NCBI RefSeq assembly: GCF_001280595.1
Contig: NZ_LITU01000065.1
Coordinates: 93,404-157,403, forward strand
Direction: 5' to 3'
Source of the DNA: Paenibacillus xylanivorans
GTDB taxonomy: Bacteria; Bacillota; Bacilli; Paenibacillales; Paenibacillaceae
DNA: 64,000 bases
Shown here piece after piece: positions 9,202-18,316 of the stretch (position 1 is the first letter of the stretch; each line of letters begins with the position of its first letter). A program made the position numbers and the translations under genes. The notes under the pieces are model-generated. The model saw nothing but the letters and a program-made list of their open reading frames with translations. It did no database searches and was not told where the DNA came from.

Positions 9202-11037
9202 ATGAAATATCGCAATATGGAAGATTGCATTAACGATCTGGAGCAGCATGGACATTTGATTCGAGTGAAGGAAGAAGTGGACCCTCATTTGGAGATGGCA
9301 GCAATACATATGAAAGTACATGAGGCGAAAGGCCCAGCGTTGCTTTTCGAAAATGTGAAAGGCTCGAAGTTCCAAGCTGTTTCGAACCTGTTCGGTACAC
9401 TGGAACGAAGCAAATTCATGTTCCGTGGAACGCTTGAAGGTGTACAACGTGTCATGGCTGTCCGGGATGATCCAATGAAGGCACTCAAAACGCCATTTCA
9501 GCATATCAGCACAGGTCTTGCCGCCTGGCAGGCTCTGCCCAAGCAGAAGTCGATCAGTTTGCCAGTAACCGCGCAAGAGATTCAGATCTCTGATCTGCCG
9601 TTAATCAAGCATTGGCCCATGGATGGCGGAGCATTCGTTACGCTGCCTCAGGTCTATTCGGAGGACCCGGACAAGCCAGGCATCATGAACTCTAATCTGG
9701 GCATGTACCGGGTACAGCTAAGTGGAAATGATTATGAACTGAATAGGGAAATTGGACTTCACTATCAGATTCATCGCGGAATCGGTATTCATCAGGCCAA
9801 AGCAGTCAAAAAGGGAGAACCTCTGAAAGTAAGCATCTTTATTGGAGGCCCGCCGGCACATACACTTTCTGCAGTGATGCCTTTGCCAGAAGGACTCAGT
9901 GAGATGACTTTCGCAGGACTGCTTGCCGGGCGTCGCTTCCGTTACAGCTATAAGGATGGATATTGCATCAGCAATGACGCCGATTTTGTCATCACGGGTG
10001 AGATTTATCCGGACGAGACGAAGCCTGAGGGACCGTTTGGTGATCATCTGGGATATTACAGTCTGACGCATCCGTTCCCGTTAATGAGAGTGCATAAAGT
10101 GTACGCCAAGCCGAACGCGATTTGGCCATTTACCGTGGTGGGTCGTCCGCCGCAAGAGGATACGGCATTTGGGGATCTGATTCACGAAATTACGGGTGAT
10201 GCCATTAAACAGGAGATTCCGGGGGTAAAAGAAGTCCATGCAGTCGATGCAGCAGGAGTGCATCCGCTGCTGTTCGCAATTGGAAGTGAGCGTTACACGC
10301 CGTATCAGACGGTAAAACAGCCAACAGAGCTGCTGACGATTGCGAGTCGTATTCTGGGTACAGGTCAGCTCAGTCTGGCGAAGTACTTGTTTATTACAGC
10401 AGAGGATCAGCAACCGCTGGATACGCATCGGGAAGTGGAATTCCTGACGTATATCCTGGAACGAATGGATCTGCAGCGGGACATTCATTTCCATACCAAT
10501 ACAACGATTGATACGCTGGATTACTCGGGAACTGGATTAAACAGTGGCAGTAAGGTTGTATTTGCAGCCTACGGGGACAAGGTTCGGGAGTTGTGTCGTG
10601 AAGTACCAGAGACATTGAAAGATATTCGGAGTTATAACAATCCACAGCTTGTGATGCCAGGAATTGTAGCTATTCAGGGTACGCCGTTCACCAGTTATGC
10701 GGATACAGAACAAGAAATGAAGGCATTTACAGACATGCTGAAGGAAAAAGGAGATCTGTCTTCCTGTCCGATGATCGTATTATGTGACGATAGCTCTTTC
10801 CTGAGTGCGAATCTCAGTAATTTCTTGTGGGCGACATTTACTCGCAGTAATCCGTCCCATGATATGTACGGTGTAAACAGCAGCTACAACTATAAACATT
10901 GGGGCTGCGACCAGATCATTATCGATGCCAGAGTGAAGCCGCATCAGGCGCCTCCGTTAATTCCAGACCCATCTGTTGAGAAGGGTATTGAACGCTTTTT
11001 TGTACAGGGAGCGAGTCTGAGCTCGATCAAAATATAG
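9202..11037 (+). CDS. UbiD-family decarboxylase (prenyl-FMN dependent)
   Basis: 611 residues, longer than the roughly 490 of classic UbiD, in the long subfamily common in Bacillales and Bacteroidetes. Visible motifs include SNLGMYRVQL, FIGGPPAHTLSAVMPLPE and EGPFGDHLGYYS; the last carries the acidic residues that in UbiD/Fdc enzymes protonate and hold substrate beside prenylated FMN. The family reversibly decarboxylates aromatic, heteroaromatic or acrylic acids. The flavin prenyltransferase UbiX needed to make the cofactor is not in the window, so it must be encoded elsewhere. It stands alone between a hairpin and a terminator. The substrate cannot be inferred. Confidence 0.85.
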   Translation: MKYRNMEDCINDLEQHGHLIRVKEEVDPHLEMAAIHMKVHEAKGPALLFENVKGSKFQAVSNLFGTLERSKFMFRGTLEGVQRVMAVRDDPMKALKTPFQHISTGLAAWQALPKQKSISLPVTAQEIQISDLPLIKHWPMDGGAFVTLPQVYSEDPDKPGIMNSNLGMYRVQLSGNDYELNREIGLHYQIHRGIGIHQAKAVKKGEPLKVSIFIGGPPAHTLSAVMPLPEGLSEMTFAGLLAGRRFRYSYKDGYCISNDADFVITGEIYPDETKPEGPFGDHLGYYSLTHPFPLMRVHKVYAKPNAIWPFTVVGRPPQEDTAFGDLIHEITGDAIKQEIPGVKEVHAVDAAGVHPLLFAIGSERYTPYQTVKQPTELLTIASRILGTGQLSLAKYLFITAEDQQPLDTHREVEFLTYILERMDLQRDIHFHTNTTIDTLDYSGTGLNSGSKVVFAAYGDKVRELCREVPETLKDIRSYNNPQLVMPGIVAIQGTPFTSYADTEQEMKAFTDMLKEKGDLSSCPMIVLCDDSSFLSANLSNFLWATFTRSNPSHDMYGVNSSYNYKHWGCDQIIIDARVKPHQAPPLIPDPSVEKGIERFFVQGASLSSIKI

Positions 11038-11048
11038 TTGAATTCAAT

Positions 11049-11077
11049 AAAGGCCCAAAGGTTTTTTTGGGCTTTTT
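11049..11077 (+). terminator. Intrinsic terminator after the UbiD-type gene
   Basis: GCCCAAA / TTTGGGC stem followed by TTTTT, extended by A-T pairs at the base. Confidence 0.8.
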
Positions 11078-11314
11078 GGTTATATATGTGTAAAACGAGA
11101 TATCAGTTATCTAAACACGAATTCAAACCGGGACTTTTTTGAAAATGGGAGTGAGAATAAAGTCTTATACGTTCGTATTTCCTTTTGCGATTAAGGTCGT
11201 TTGGACTATGGAGAAAAAGAAAGATTATATCGATATAAAGTAGTATAGGGATTTTTGGGACCCGATCTAACGGGTACTGTTGACTATAAATGATTGTTCA
11301 GGGGGAATACCGAT

Positions 11315-12406
11315 TTGAGAATCCATATTATGAACCTGCAAGATGGAGACCGTCTGACTGCGGATACTTTCAGCGAAGCGGGATTACACGTTCTGGGTCA
11401 GGGTACTGTGATCAAAAGTGAAGATATCACCTTGCTGATGCAGCACCGCGTGGACTATGTGGATATTGAACCACGCGAGGAAGAGATCACGGAAGCGGAA
11501 TTCTTTGCTGCTGCGGCAAAATTTGCATCTGGAGCAAGCACAAGCACCAAGGAAGAACCGCCTGAAGAAGAAATGAAATCCCAATTTATACAAACCGTAC
11601 ATAATTATCAATCCGCGTTTCTCGAAGCACTTACCGTGGGCAAGTTCAATGCAACGATGGTGGACGATGCGCTTCAACCGATGGTGGAGGGACTGGACGA
11701 GCAAAAGGATGTCGTACATCTCCTGATGATGCTGGAACGGGATGATGTTAATAACTACACGCATTCCATTCAGGTTGGACTGTTGTCATTTTACCTGGCT
11801 AACTGGCTTGGTTATTCTCAAAAAGAGAGTTACCAGATCAGTCGTGGTGGCTATCTACATGATATCGGCAAATGCAGAGTATCCCACCGGATTCGCAACA
11901 AGATGGAACCGTTAACTGCAGATGAACAGCTTGAATTGCAACGTCATACGATCTATGGACATGATATTATCAAAAGTTCCATGACGGATGAAGCCACTGC
12001 ACTGGTAGCTCTTCAGCATCATGAACTGGAGGATGGTACCGGTTATCCGATGCAACTTAAAAAAGATGAAATTCACCCATACACACAGATCGTAGCTGTC
12101 GCTGACATTTACATCGGGATGAGATCGGGCAGTCATGGAAGCAGCAATCCGAATCTGATCAATAACTTGCGCGATATCTATGCGATGGGATTCGGCAAAT
12201 TGAATGAGAAGCCGGTTCAGGCCTTGATGCAGCATCTGCTTCCTAATTTTATTGGTAAACAAGTGCTTCTGAGCAACGGCGAGCGGGGCGTTATTGTCAT
12301 GAACAATACTTCCGATATTTTCAAACCACTGATTAAGGTGGAATCGGAACAATATCGTGATCTGTCCAAAGAGCGCACGCTCGCCATTAATGAGTTAATC
12401 ATCTGA
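11315..12406 (+). CDS. HD-GYP domain protein, probable cyclic-di-GMP phosphodiesterase
   Basis: 363 residues. An N-terminal region of about 110 residues is followed by an HD-GYP domain with HSIQVGLLSFYLA, GYLHDIGKCRV (the HD pair), RHTIYGHDII and LQHHELEDGTGYP, the full HHExxDGxGYP signature of active cyclic-di-GMP hydrolases. The start is read as TTG 11315, with AGGGGG 7 nt upstream; ATG 11330 is possible. Residues after the HD-GYP (GVIVMNN...DIFKPLIKV) match the C-terminal extension common in Bacillales members. It is a single-gene unit with its own terminator, likely affecting motility or biofilm state. Confidence 0.88.
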   Translation: MRIHIMNLQDGDRLTADTFSEAGLHVLGQGTVIKSEDITLLMQHRVDYVDIEPREEEITEAEFFAAAAKFASGASTSTKEEPPEEEMKSQFIQTVHNYQSAFLEALTVGKFNATMVDDALQPMVEGLDEQKDVVHLLMMLERDDVNNYTHSIQVGLLSFYLANWLGYSQKESYQISRGGYLHDIGKCRVSHRIRNKMEPLTADEQLELQRHTIYGHDIIKSSMTDEATALVALQHHELEDGTGYPMQLKKDEIHPYTQIVAVADIYIGMRSGSHGSSNPNLINNLRDIYAMGFGKLNEKPVQALMQHLLPNFIGKQVLLSNGERGVIVMNNTSDIFKPLIKVESEQYRDLSKERTLAINELII

Positions 12407-12433
12407 GTTTGAATAACAAATGAATTCATACGG

Positions 12434-12479
12434 AAAACGGGCCTCCTGTACGATGACAGGGGACCCGTTTTAATTTTTT
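12434..12479 (+). terminator. Intrinsic terminator after the HD-GYP gene
   Basis: 16-nt arms from AAAACGGG...CCTGT to ACAGG...CCCGTTTT, with two mismatches and a T-rich tail. Confidence 0.8.
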
Positions 12480-12581
12480 TTCATACCCCTGACGTTGTTC
12501 TACATGGAGACCAGGAGTATACTTTGCAAAGACCTTAATCTTCCTTTTTAGGAAAAGGAAGCAGAAAAGGAGAGATCGTCC

Positions 12582-13055
12582 TTGATTGAAGTGGTAACCG
12601 AGATTACAATACATGCCCCCATTGAGCGATGCTTTGACTATGCAAGGGATATTAATATTCATACCCGGACGGTCTGGAATCATACCCGTGAACGGGCTAT
12701 AGCAGGTGTTACAACGGGAAGAATTGGCGAAGGCGATACGGTAACTTTCGAAGCAAGCCATTTCGGGATTAGGCAGAAGCTGACTTCCCGGATCGCCGAG
12801 TACAATCGGCCGCATCTTTTTGTGGATCAGATGGAGAAAGGCGCTTTCAAAAGCATGAGACATGAACACAGCTTTAGCAAGCTTGGTGAGCAGACGACTT
12901 GTATGAGAGATACACTGAGATTTGAAGCTCCTCTTGGTGTTCTGGGATGGGTCACAGAGCGTATTGTACTCAAGAGGTACATGCAGGCTTTCCTGGAGAG
13001 CCGGAATATGAAACTTAAGGCGTTGCTTGAGCAGCAGATAGAGCCGATCATTTAA
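12582..13055 (+). CDS. SRPBCC-fold protein (polyketide cyclase/START-like)
   Basis: 157 residues. The opening VVTEITIHAPIERCFDYARDINIHTRTVW is the usual first strand and helix of the SRPBCC ligand-binding fold, followed by GEGDTVTFEA and a C-terminal long helix. These proteins hold hydrophobic ligands; there is no catalytic signature to name a reaction. Start is TTG 12582 with AAGGAGAG upstream. The next small membrane-protein gene begins 14 nt after the stop and is probably co-transcribed. Confidence 0.7.
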   Translation: MIEVVTEITIHAPIERCFDYARDINIHTRTVWNHTRERAIAGVTTGRIGEGDTVTFEASHFGIRQKLTSRIAEYNRPHLFVDQMEKGAFKSMRHEHSFSKLGEQTTCMRDTLRFEAPLGVLGWVTERIVLKRYMQAFLESRNMKLKALLEQQIEPII

Positions 13056-13069
13056 GAGGAGATTGATAA

Positions 13070-13231
13070 ATGATGGAAAACGAATATTTTGTGGGTTGGG
13101 GCACACTTGCCCTTATTAATGCCGGACTTGCTCAGGGAAAAAACAGAAGTGGACGGAACTGGTTTCTGATTTCCCTGTTATTTGGTTCGTTAGCCACTCT
13201 GTTTATCGTGGTGTGGAATAAGCTGGATTAA
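13070..13231 (+). CDS. Small single-pass membrane protein
   Basis: 53 residues starting MMENEYFVGWGTLALINAG, with a hydrophobic helix FLISLLFGSLATLFIVVW near residues 32-49. AGAGGAG lies 7 nt upstream. It is in the same unit as the SRPBCC gene and its stop is 1 nt from the stop of the convergent MFS gene, which leaves no room for a terminator between them. Function unknown. Confidence 0.65.
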   Translation: MMENEYFVGWGTLALINAGLAQGKNRSGRNWFLISLLFGSLATLFIVVWNKLD

Positions 13232-13232
13232 T

Positions 13233-14453
13233 TTAGTGACCCGTATTCCGATGGATGTAACGATCAAAGACCCAGAACAGAAGCGCAGCGGCACTAACGC
13301 CTGCACCCAGCCAGCAAACACCAGTCCAACCTGCCCAGGCGTACATTTGAGTGGAAGCAATGGAGCCGATAGCACTGCCTATCGAATAAAAGATCATGTA
13401 GGCGCCCGTCAAACGGCTCTGCGCTTCAGGTCGAACTTCGTAGATCAGGCTCTGGCTGGTGACATGTACGGCCTGTACGGCAAGGTCCAGCATGATCACC
13501 CCTGCCATAAGCAGCCATAAAGAGTGGTGAACATAGCCTATGGGTAGCCAGGATAGAAGCAATATTACAAGGGCGACGCCCGTCGTCTTTTGCCCAAGTC
13601 CCCGATCAGCCAGTCTTCCTGCACATGCAGCAGCCAACGCGCCAGCAGCTCCTGCCAGACCAAAGGCTCCAATCGCAGTATGTGATAGGGAAAGTGGCGG
13701 AGCGCTAAGTGGTAAAACCATGGACGTCCACAAGATACTGAAGGCTGTGAAGATCAACGTGGCAAGAACGCCGCGTACTCGAAGAACAGGCAGTTCACGG
13801 TACAATTGCAGGACAGAAACGATCAATTCGGTGTAGCTTAGTTTTTCTCGCTCCGGTTCGTGTTTTGGGAGTACAAGAAACAGGGCGATAATCCCCAGTA
13901 AAGTCAGACTGGCAGAGAAGAGATAGACCGATCTCCAGCCGATCCAATCGTTCAAGGTACCTGCAATGGTTCGCGCCAGCAATATGCCGATGACGATCCC
14001 GCTTGTGACCAGACCGACGATGCGCCCTCGTTCAGACGGTGCAGCAAGGGAGGCGGCAAAGGCAACAAGTGTTTGAGTAATCACGGCGAGCAGCCCGATA
14101 GCCGCCATTCCAATGAATAAAGCCTGGCTGGATGATGAGGTGCCGACAGCAATCAGGGCGATTACGGATAAAAGCATCTGGATGATGATCAGCTTGCGCC
14201 GATTCAATAGATCACCAAGGGGAACGAGTAATAATAAGCCGAGGGCGTAACAGACTTGGGTTACGGTGATAACGATCCCAATGGATGAATGAGCGAGACT
14301 GAAATCTTTAGCAATGGAGTCGAGCAAAGGCTGGGCGTAATAAATATTGGCTACCGCCAGTCCGCTGCACAGGGCAAATAACAGCGCGACAAGCCGGGAC
14401 ATGCTCGGATGTCCTTCGTTGGAGGGATGTGCTAGATGAGATGGATTTTGCAT
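13233..14453 (-). CDS. MFS transporter (drug/sugar efflux type)
   Basis: 406 residues with 12 predicted membrane helices. The N-terminal half carries the motif-A-like LGDLLNRRKLIIIQM between helices 2 and 3, and the ANIYYAQPLLDSIAKDF opening is typical of the YdeR/YfcJ-like efflux permeases. I placed the start at ATG 14453 with AAAGGTGA upstream rather than a longer frame that crosses the promoter. It is divergent from a TetR regulator, the classic layout of a repressor controlling an efflux pump. Substrate unknown. Confidence 0.85.
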   Translation of the reverse strand: MQNPSHLAHPSNEGHPSMSRLVALLFALCSGLAVANIYYAQPLLDSIAKDFSLAHSSIGIVITVTQVCYALGLLLLVPLGDLLNRRKLIIIQMLLSVIALIAVGTSSSSQALFIGMAAIGLLAVITQTLVAFAASLAAPSERGRIVGLVTSGIVIGILLARTIAGTLNDWIGWRSVYLFSASLTLLGIIALFLVLPKHEPEREKLSYTELIVSVLQLYRELPVLRVRGVLATLIFTAFSILWTSMVLPLSAPPLSLSHTAIGAFGLAGAAGALAAACAGRLADRGLGQKTTGVALVILLLSWLPIGYVHHSLWLLMAGVIMLDLAVQAVHVTSQSLIYEVRPEAQSRLTGAYMIFYSIGSAIGSIASTQMYAWAGWTGVCWLGAGVSAAALLFWVFDRYIHRNTGH

Positions 14454-14524
14454 GAATGATTCACCTTTCCGTATTCGAATATGATAAGTTAGGAGAGCAG
14501 GATGAATGCTGTTGGATTTAAATA

Positions 14525-14536
14525 TACTGATCAGTA
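14525..14536. promoter_or_regulatory. Palindrome TACTGATCAGTA upstream of the MFS gene
   Basis: Perfect 12-bp palindrome, 72 bp before the MFS start, in the MFS/tetR divergent region. It shares the 10-bp core ACTGATCAGT with two sites near 43.4 and 44.1 kb. Probable operator of the adjacent TetR protein. Confidence 0.6.
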
Positions 14537-14652
14537 CATTATGATTCGGAATAAACATACTTCATGCTTTGATATGATGTCAAGGGTTGTGAGAGATCGA
14601 CTATTTTTCTTTTTATAAAGTGCGATTGGTTTGACATGGGAATTCAGTGTAG

Positions 14653-14672
14653 ATTAGTATATTTATATACTG
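14653..14672. promoter_or_regulatory. AT-rich dyad before the tetR gene
   Basis: AGTATATT-TATATACT (7 of 8 positions paired) followed by GATTGATAC, lying 26-45 bp before the TetR start. It resembles a second, degenerate operator that would allow autoregulation. Confidence 0.4.
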
Positions 14673-14697
14673 ATTGATACACAAAGGGGGTGAATGC

Positions 14698-15279
14698 ATG
14701 GTTAGACAACGGGAATTTGATACGGATAAGGCACTGGAAGCAGCGATGCAGATATTTTGGGATAAAGGGTTTGAAGCGACATCCTTAAGTGATCTGACGA
14801 CAGCCATGGGTATTCAGCGTCCCAGTTTATATGCGGCTTTTGGTGACAAAAAGGAATTGTTTGAAACGGCACTTCGCAGGTATACGACTTTGCATGCCGC
14901 TCAGGTCAGATCCAGACTTCAGCATACATCCTCTGTAAAAGAGGCCTTCCGTGCATTATTTGAACATATTGGAGCTGAAGGGGATGTGACAGATCCTCGT
15001 CACGGCTGTTTTTGCATCAATACGATGGTTGAACTGGCTCCGCATGATCCCAAATTTGCTGTTCTTACACGGGAGCACCAGATGTATCTGGCGGCGATTT
15101 TCAAGCAAACGATTGAACGGGGGCAGGGAACCGGGGAATTGTCTGATGATCTCGACGCAATTGCGCTCTCCAAGTCGCTGGTTGTATCGATGATTGGATT
15201 AACCGTTATGATGAAATCGGAACCGGATCGTTCGTTTGTGCAGCAGAGTATGAAGGTTACGTTATCGTTGCTTGAGTAG
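14698..15279 (+). CDS. TetR/AcrR-family repressor of the divergent MFS gene
   Basis: 193 residues. The N-terminal helix-turn-helix is EAAMQIFWDKGFEATSLSDL, recognition region GIQRPSLYAAFGDKKELF; the C-terminal ligand-binding domain has the HGCFCINTMVELA motif of the YxaF/YfiR-like subgroup. ATG 14698 has AAAGGGGGTG upstream. The layout and palindromes indicate repression of the MFS pump and of itself, relieved by an unknown small molecule. It is the same subfamily as the TetR at 43.4 kb. Confidence 0.88.
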   Translation: MVRQREFDTDKALEAAMQIFWDKGFEATSLSDLTTAMGIQRPSLYAAFGDKKELFETALRRYTTLHAAQVRSRLQHTSSVKEAFRALFEHIGAEGDVTDPRHGCFCINTMVELAPHDPKFAVLTREHQMYLAAIFKQTIERGQGTGELSDDLDAIALSKSLVVSMIGLTVMMKSEPDRSFVQQSMKVTLSLLE

Positions 15280-15316
15280 TCAGGAAAGGATTCTATTCTT
15301 AGAAAAGGGTGTTCAT

Positions 15317-15568
15317 ATGGAGCGTTATTTTCATTGGATCTACCTTGTCGCTTTTTACATTATCGGTGCGCTGCTAACGACATTCGGCGGGATGGGGATC
15401 ATCGAGTTCAGCTTGATTGTGATTGGGTTACTTGCTTTTATTGCTATCGTGGGTTCCCTGACAGAGAATGATCAATCGAAACTGGATAAAATTTTCTGGA
15501 AAATACGGTCTTTGTTTCAAGTGGCGATTGCGATCCTCATTACGGCGCTGCTTTTTAAACTGTTTTGA
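15317..15568 (+). CDS. Small three-helix membrane protein
   Basis: 83 residues with three hydrophobic segments (about 6-24, 29-47 and 64-82) and a polar loop SLTENDQSKLDKIFWK. AAAAGGGTG precedes ATG 15317. It begins 37 nt after the TetR stop and is probably co-transcribed, so it may belong to the same efflux response. Family not recognised. Confidence 0.65.
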   Translation: MERYFHWIYLVAFYIIGALLTTFGGMGIIEFSLIVIGLLAFIAIVGSLTENDQSKLDKIFWKIRSLFQVAIAILITALLFKLF

Positions 15569-15580
15569 ACGGATAGCAAG

Positions 15581-15608
15581 AAGCGGGAAGCCTACTCCTG
15601 CTTTTTTT
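15581..15608 (+). terminator. Intrinsic terminator after the tetR unit
   Basis: AAGCGGGA / TCCTGCTT stem (one G-U) with a run of seven T. Confidence 0.75.
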
Positions 15609-15760
15609 GTGTCTGAGGGCATTGGGCAGATCGGGGTCTGAGTTGATACAATGCAGATAGGGTATAGATTAAATTATGAATGTATAATATGAGTTACATA
15701 TGCGGGTAACATTTTCAAACATTGTTCGATGATGCACTTATACGAGGAGGAGATTCAACC

Positions 15761-16735
15761 ATGCAGACGAAGTTGCGTTGTGCCATATTGGATGATTATC
15801 AGAATGTTGCCCTTTCTTCAGCGGATTGGACTCCCATCCTGGATCGGGTTGAGGTTCACACATTTAATCATTACCTGGGATCAGAAGAGAAGGTTGTTCA
15901 GGAACTGCAGGATTTTGAAGTGATTGTCTTGATGCGTGAACGTACACCTTTCCCTAAATCCGTGATCACTCAATTGCCCAAACTCAAGCTTCTGATTACA
16001 AGCGGCATGCGCAATGCCTCCATTGACCTCGAGGCTGCGGAAGAAAGCGGAGTAATTGTCTGTGGCACCGAAGGCAGCTCGAACCCGCCGACGGAACTGA
16101 CATGGGCGCTGATTCTGGGTCTGTCCAGACAGCTGGTAACCGAAAATAACGCACTGCGTTCCAATCGGAATTGGCAGAGTACAGTTGGCATGGATTTGTA
16201 CGGAAAGACATTGGGACTGCTCGGTTTAGGCAAGATTGGCAGCCGGATGGCAGAGATTGCACAAGCCTTTGGCATGAAAGTGATCGCGTGGAGTGAGAAC
16301 TTGACACAAGCAAGAGCAGAGGAACAGGGAGTCCAATGGGCAGAAACCAAGGAACAGCTGCTTGAACAAAGTGATATTGTCTCCATTCATCTGGTGCTCA
16401 GTGATCGCACTCGTAATCTGATTGGACGAGCCGAGTTCCAACGGATAAAAAATACCGCTTTATTGATCAATACGTCCCGTGCAGGCATTGTGGATCAGGA
16501 GGCGCTGGTTGAAGCCTTACAGAATGAGTGGATAGCAGGGGCAGGGGTGGATGTATATGAACAGGAACCTCTTCCTGTAAATCATATATTGCGGACGCTG
16601 CCCAATTTGTTGGCAACACCACACATTGGTTATGTGACTCAAGGCAACTATGCCATTTATTTTAACCATACTGTAGAAGATATTGAGATGTTTTTGAAGG
16701 GAACACCAATCAGACAACTGCTTCCGAAGAAGTAA
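15761..16735 (+). CDS. D-2-hydroxyacid dehydrogenase family protein
   Basis: 324 residues. The NAD-binding site is GLLGLGKIGSRMAEIA (glycines at 155, 157 and 160). Catalytic residues of the family are visible: Arg240 (NTSRAGIVD), Glu269 (VYEQEPLP) and His288 (ATPHIGYV). The family reduces 2-keto acids to D-2-hydroxy acids or runs the reverse, as in phosphoglycerate or formate dehydrogenases; the substrate is not evident. AGGAGGAG is 8 nt before ATG 15761. It stands alone, closed by a shared hairpin that also ends the convergent LacI gene. Confidence 0.87.
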   Translation: MQTKLRCAILDDYQNVALSSADWTPILDRVEVHTFNHYLGSEEKVVQELQDFEVIVLMRERTPFPKSVITQLPKLKLLITSGMRNASIDLEAAEESGVIVCGTEGSSNPPTELTWALILGLSRQLVTENNALRSNRNWQSTVGMDLYGKTLGLLGLGKIGSRMAEIAQAFGMKVIAWSENLTQARAEEQGVQWAETKEQLLEQSDIVSIHLVLSDRTRNLIGRAEFQRIKNTALLINTSRAGIVDQEALVEALQNEWIAGAGVDVYEQEPLPVNHILRTLPNLLATPHIGYVTQGNYAIYFNHTVEDIEMFLKGTPIRQLLPKK

Positions 16736-16783
16736 TTGCTTGGAGGTGGTTTTGAGATATAAGTGTGTGAGTGAAGATAAAAA

Positions 16784-16830
16784 AGGTGTTTCTCAGGACG
16801 GAAATTCATTCCTGGAGAACACCTCTTTTT
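16784..16830. terminator. Bidirectional terminator between the dehydrogenase and lacI-type genes
   Basis: 15-nt arms (16784-16798, 16810-16824) pair with minor mismatch, with A4 on the left and T5 on the right. Confidence 0.75.
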
Positions 16831-16877
16831 GTGTTTTTGAAGGTTTGTCCATTAGATCCATGTCTTCACAACCGTTC

Positions 16878-17915
16878 TTATGCGTGTGGTCCTTGTGAAG
16901 ATGAACGGATCATGGCAACACTGGACTCGCGCACAATTAACCTTGGCTCAAATTGAATATGCTCATAATCGGTGGTACTCATCTCGCGAATCCGTTTTAA
17001 CAGCAATTCCGTTGCAAGCCTTGCTACTTCTTCGCCCATAATCGAGACTGAACTGATCTGCGGAGACGAAACGGTAGTCCATTGGTTGTTATCAACGCCT
17101 ACAACAGCAATATCCTCAGGTACACGAACGCCCAGTTTTTTAAACCGATTTACTAGTCCGATGGCAACCATATCATTAATCGCGTATACGGCATCTGGCA
17201 TGTGAGTAAGCCCATGGAAATAATCTGCTGCATTGGCTCCCGTATTCAATGAAAAATCTTCTCCGAAGTAAACAAGCGAGATGTCTACATGTCCGACTGC
17301 CTGCTCATAAGCCCGATAACGCTCTTCAATAATATCTTTGGGAGCACCGGCGTATGCAATGCGGGTTCGTCCAATCTTAATCAGATGTTCCATCACCAGT
17401 TTCCCTTCAGGCTGTGAAAGAGAAACGACATCTGCTTTCATGCCGGGGTCCAGCTTTTTACCGTAATTTATCATGGAAATAGGCAGAGGGGCTTTATCAA
17501 TTAAGTCAGGCAATGTTTTGGGGTATGCCAAAGGCATGAAAATAAGCCCATCCACGTGCAGCTTTTTGATATTACGAATGGTTTCCAGTTCCGTTCGTGC
17601 ATTGCCCGCCGTATTGATTTGAACCACATGATAGCCATGCTGCTTCGCCGTTTGTTCCACAGACCAAGAGATCTCGGGAATGATGGCATTGCGTATGTCA
17701 GGTACAACCAGTGCGATCTGATGCGTCTGGCGTATTTTCAGACTTTGGGCAGAGGTATTGGGGACAAATCCAAGCTCCTCAATGGCCTGCATGACTTTAT
17801 CTCGTGTTTTGTTGCTGATGCCGTCGGAGTTGTTAATGGCCCGGGAGACGGTAGCGATACCTACACCTGCAAGTTCTGCAACGTCCTTGATCGTAACCTT
17901 CTGATCTTTACTCAC
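16878..17915 (-). CDS. LacI-family transcriptional regulator
   Basis: 345 residues. The N-terminus has the LacI helix-turn-helix TIKDVAELAGVGIATVSRAIN and hinge-helix region; the rest is a periplasmic-binding-protein-like sugar-sensing core ending in ISSVSIMGEEVARLATELLLKRI. The start is GTG 17915 with GAGG about 10 nt upstream. Two LacI-type operators lie in the region shared with the divergent butanediol dehydrogenase, one near its own start, so it probably controls both genes. The effector is unknown. Confidence 0.9.
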   Translation of the reverse strand: MSKDQKVTIKDVAELAGVGIATVSRAINNSDGISNKTRDKVMQAIEELGFVPNTSAQSLKIRQTHQIALVVPDIRNAIIPEISWSVEQTAKQHGYHVVQINTAGNARTELETIRNIKKLHVDGLIFMPLAYPKTLPDLIDKAPLPISMINYGKKLDPGMKADVVSLSQPEGKLVMEHLIKIGRTRIAYAGAPKDIIEERYRAYEQAVGHVDISLVYFGEDFSLNTGANAADYFHGLTHMPDAVYAINDMVAIGLVNRFKKLGVRVPEDIAVVGVDNNQWTTVSSPQISSVSIMGEEVARLATELLLKRIREMSTTDYEHIQFEPRLIVRESSVAMIRSSSQGPHA

Positions 17916-17937
17916 GTTTAATTAACCTCACTTCAAT

Positions 17938-17951
17938 CGGAAACGATTCCG
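17938..17951. promoter_or_regulatory. LacI-type operator CGGAAACGATTCCG
   Basis: Near-perfect 14-bp dyad with the central CG typical of LacI-family sites, 22 bp upstream of the lacI-type start; likely autoregulation. Confidence 0.65.
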
Positions 17952-18230
17952 AATTTTGAAAATATATACGAATGGAATGAACAATCCTATACCTTGATTA
18001 TAACATTTGAGCCAATAAGTATCCCGTGAATACGATTGAAAGGTCATAGATGTCTGTTGTTTCCAAAAGAGCTGATTTGCTCCTTTGAAAAAGGGAATCC
18101 AAAAATCTAGGGATAACAGCGATCGTAAGGTTGTTCTGTCTTCGAAGTGGCAAGTGTACTGAAGGCTGACGGTACACCAGAATTATCGGCGCAAAATTCA
18201 TAAGATAGACATATGTGTGACAAATTATGT

Positions 18231-18259
18231 TTGACAGCCTATTTAAAATGTGACATATT
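18231..18259 (+). promoter_or_regulatory. Promoter for bdhA
   Basis: Perfect TTGACA (18231-18236), 17 bp, CATATT (18254-18259). The palindromic operator starts 8 bp farther on, at the predicted transcript start. Confidence 0.5.
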
Positions 18260-18266
18260 TAACTTA

Positions 18267-18280
18267 CGGAAACGTTTCCG
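18267..18280. promoter_or_regulatory. LacI-type operator CGGAAACGTTTCCG
   Basis: Perfect 14-bp palindrome at the bdhA transcript start; binding here would block transcription. Confidence 0.7.
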
Positions 18281-18316
18281 ATTATATCAAAACTTATGAT
18301 CTGGGAGATGAAACAA

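Larger units (their letters stand above)
17916..18316. other. Divergent control region between the lacI-type gene and bdhA
   Basis: 401 nt. It contains two LacI-type operators, a promoter for bdhA, and two direct copies of TGTGACA (18216-18222, 18250-18256). No further open frame with a ribosome binding site is visible. Confidence 0.6.

Noticed and set aside
15643..15657. GATACAATGCAGATA upstream of the D-2-hydroxyacid dehydrogenase
   Set aside because: Only the left half of the GATACAATWTGTATC operator is present; the right half does not match, so it is not counted as a third site.
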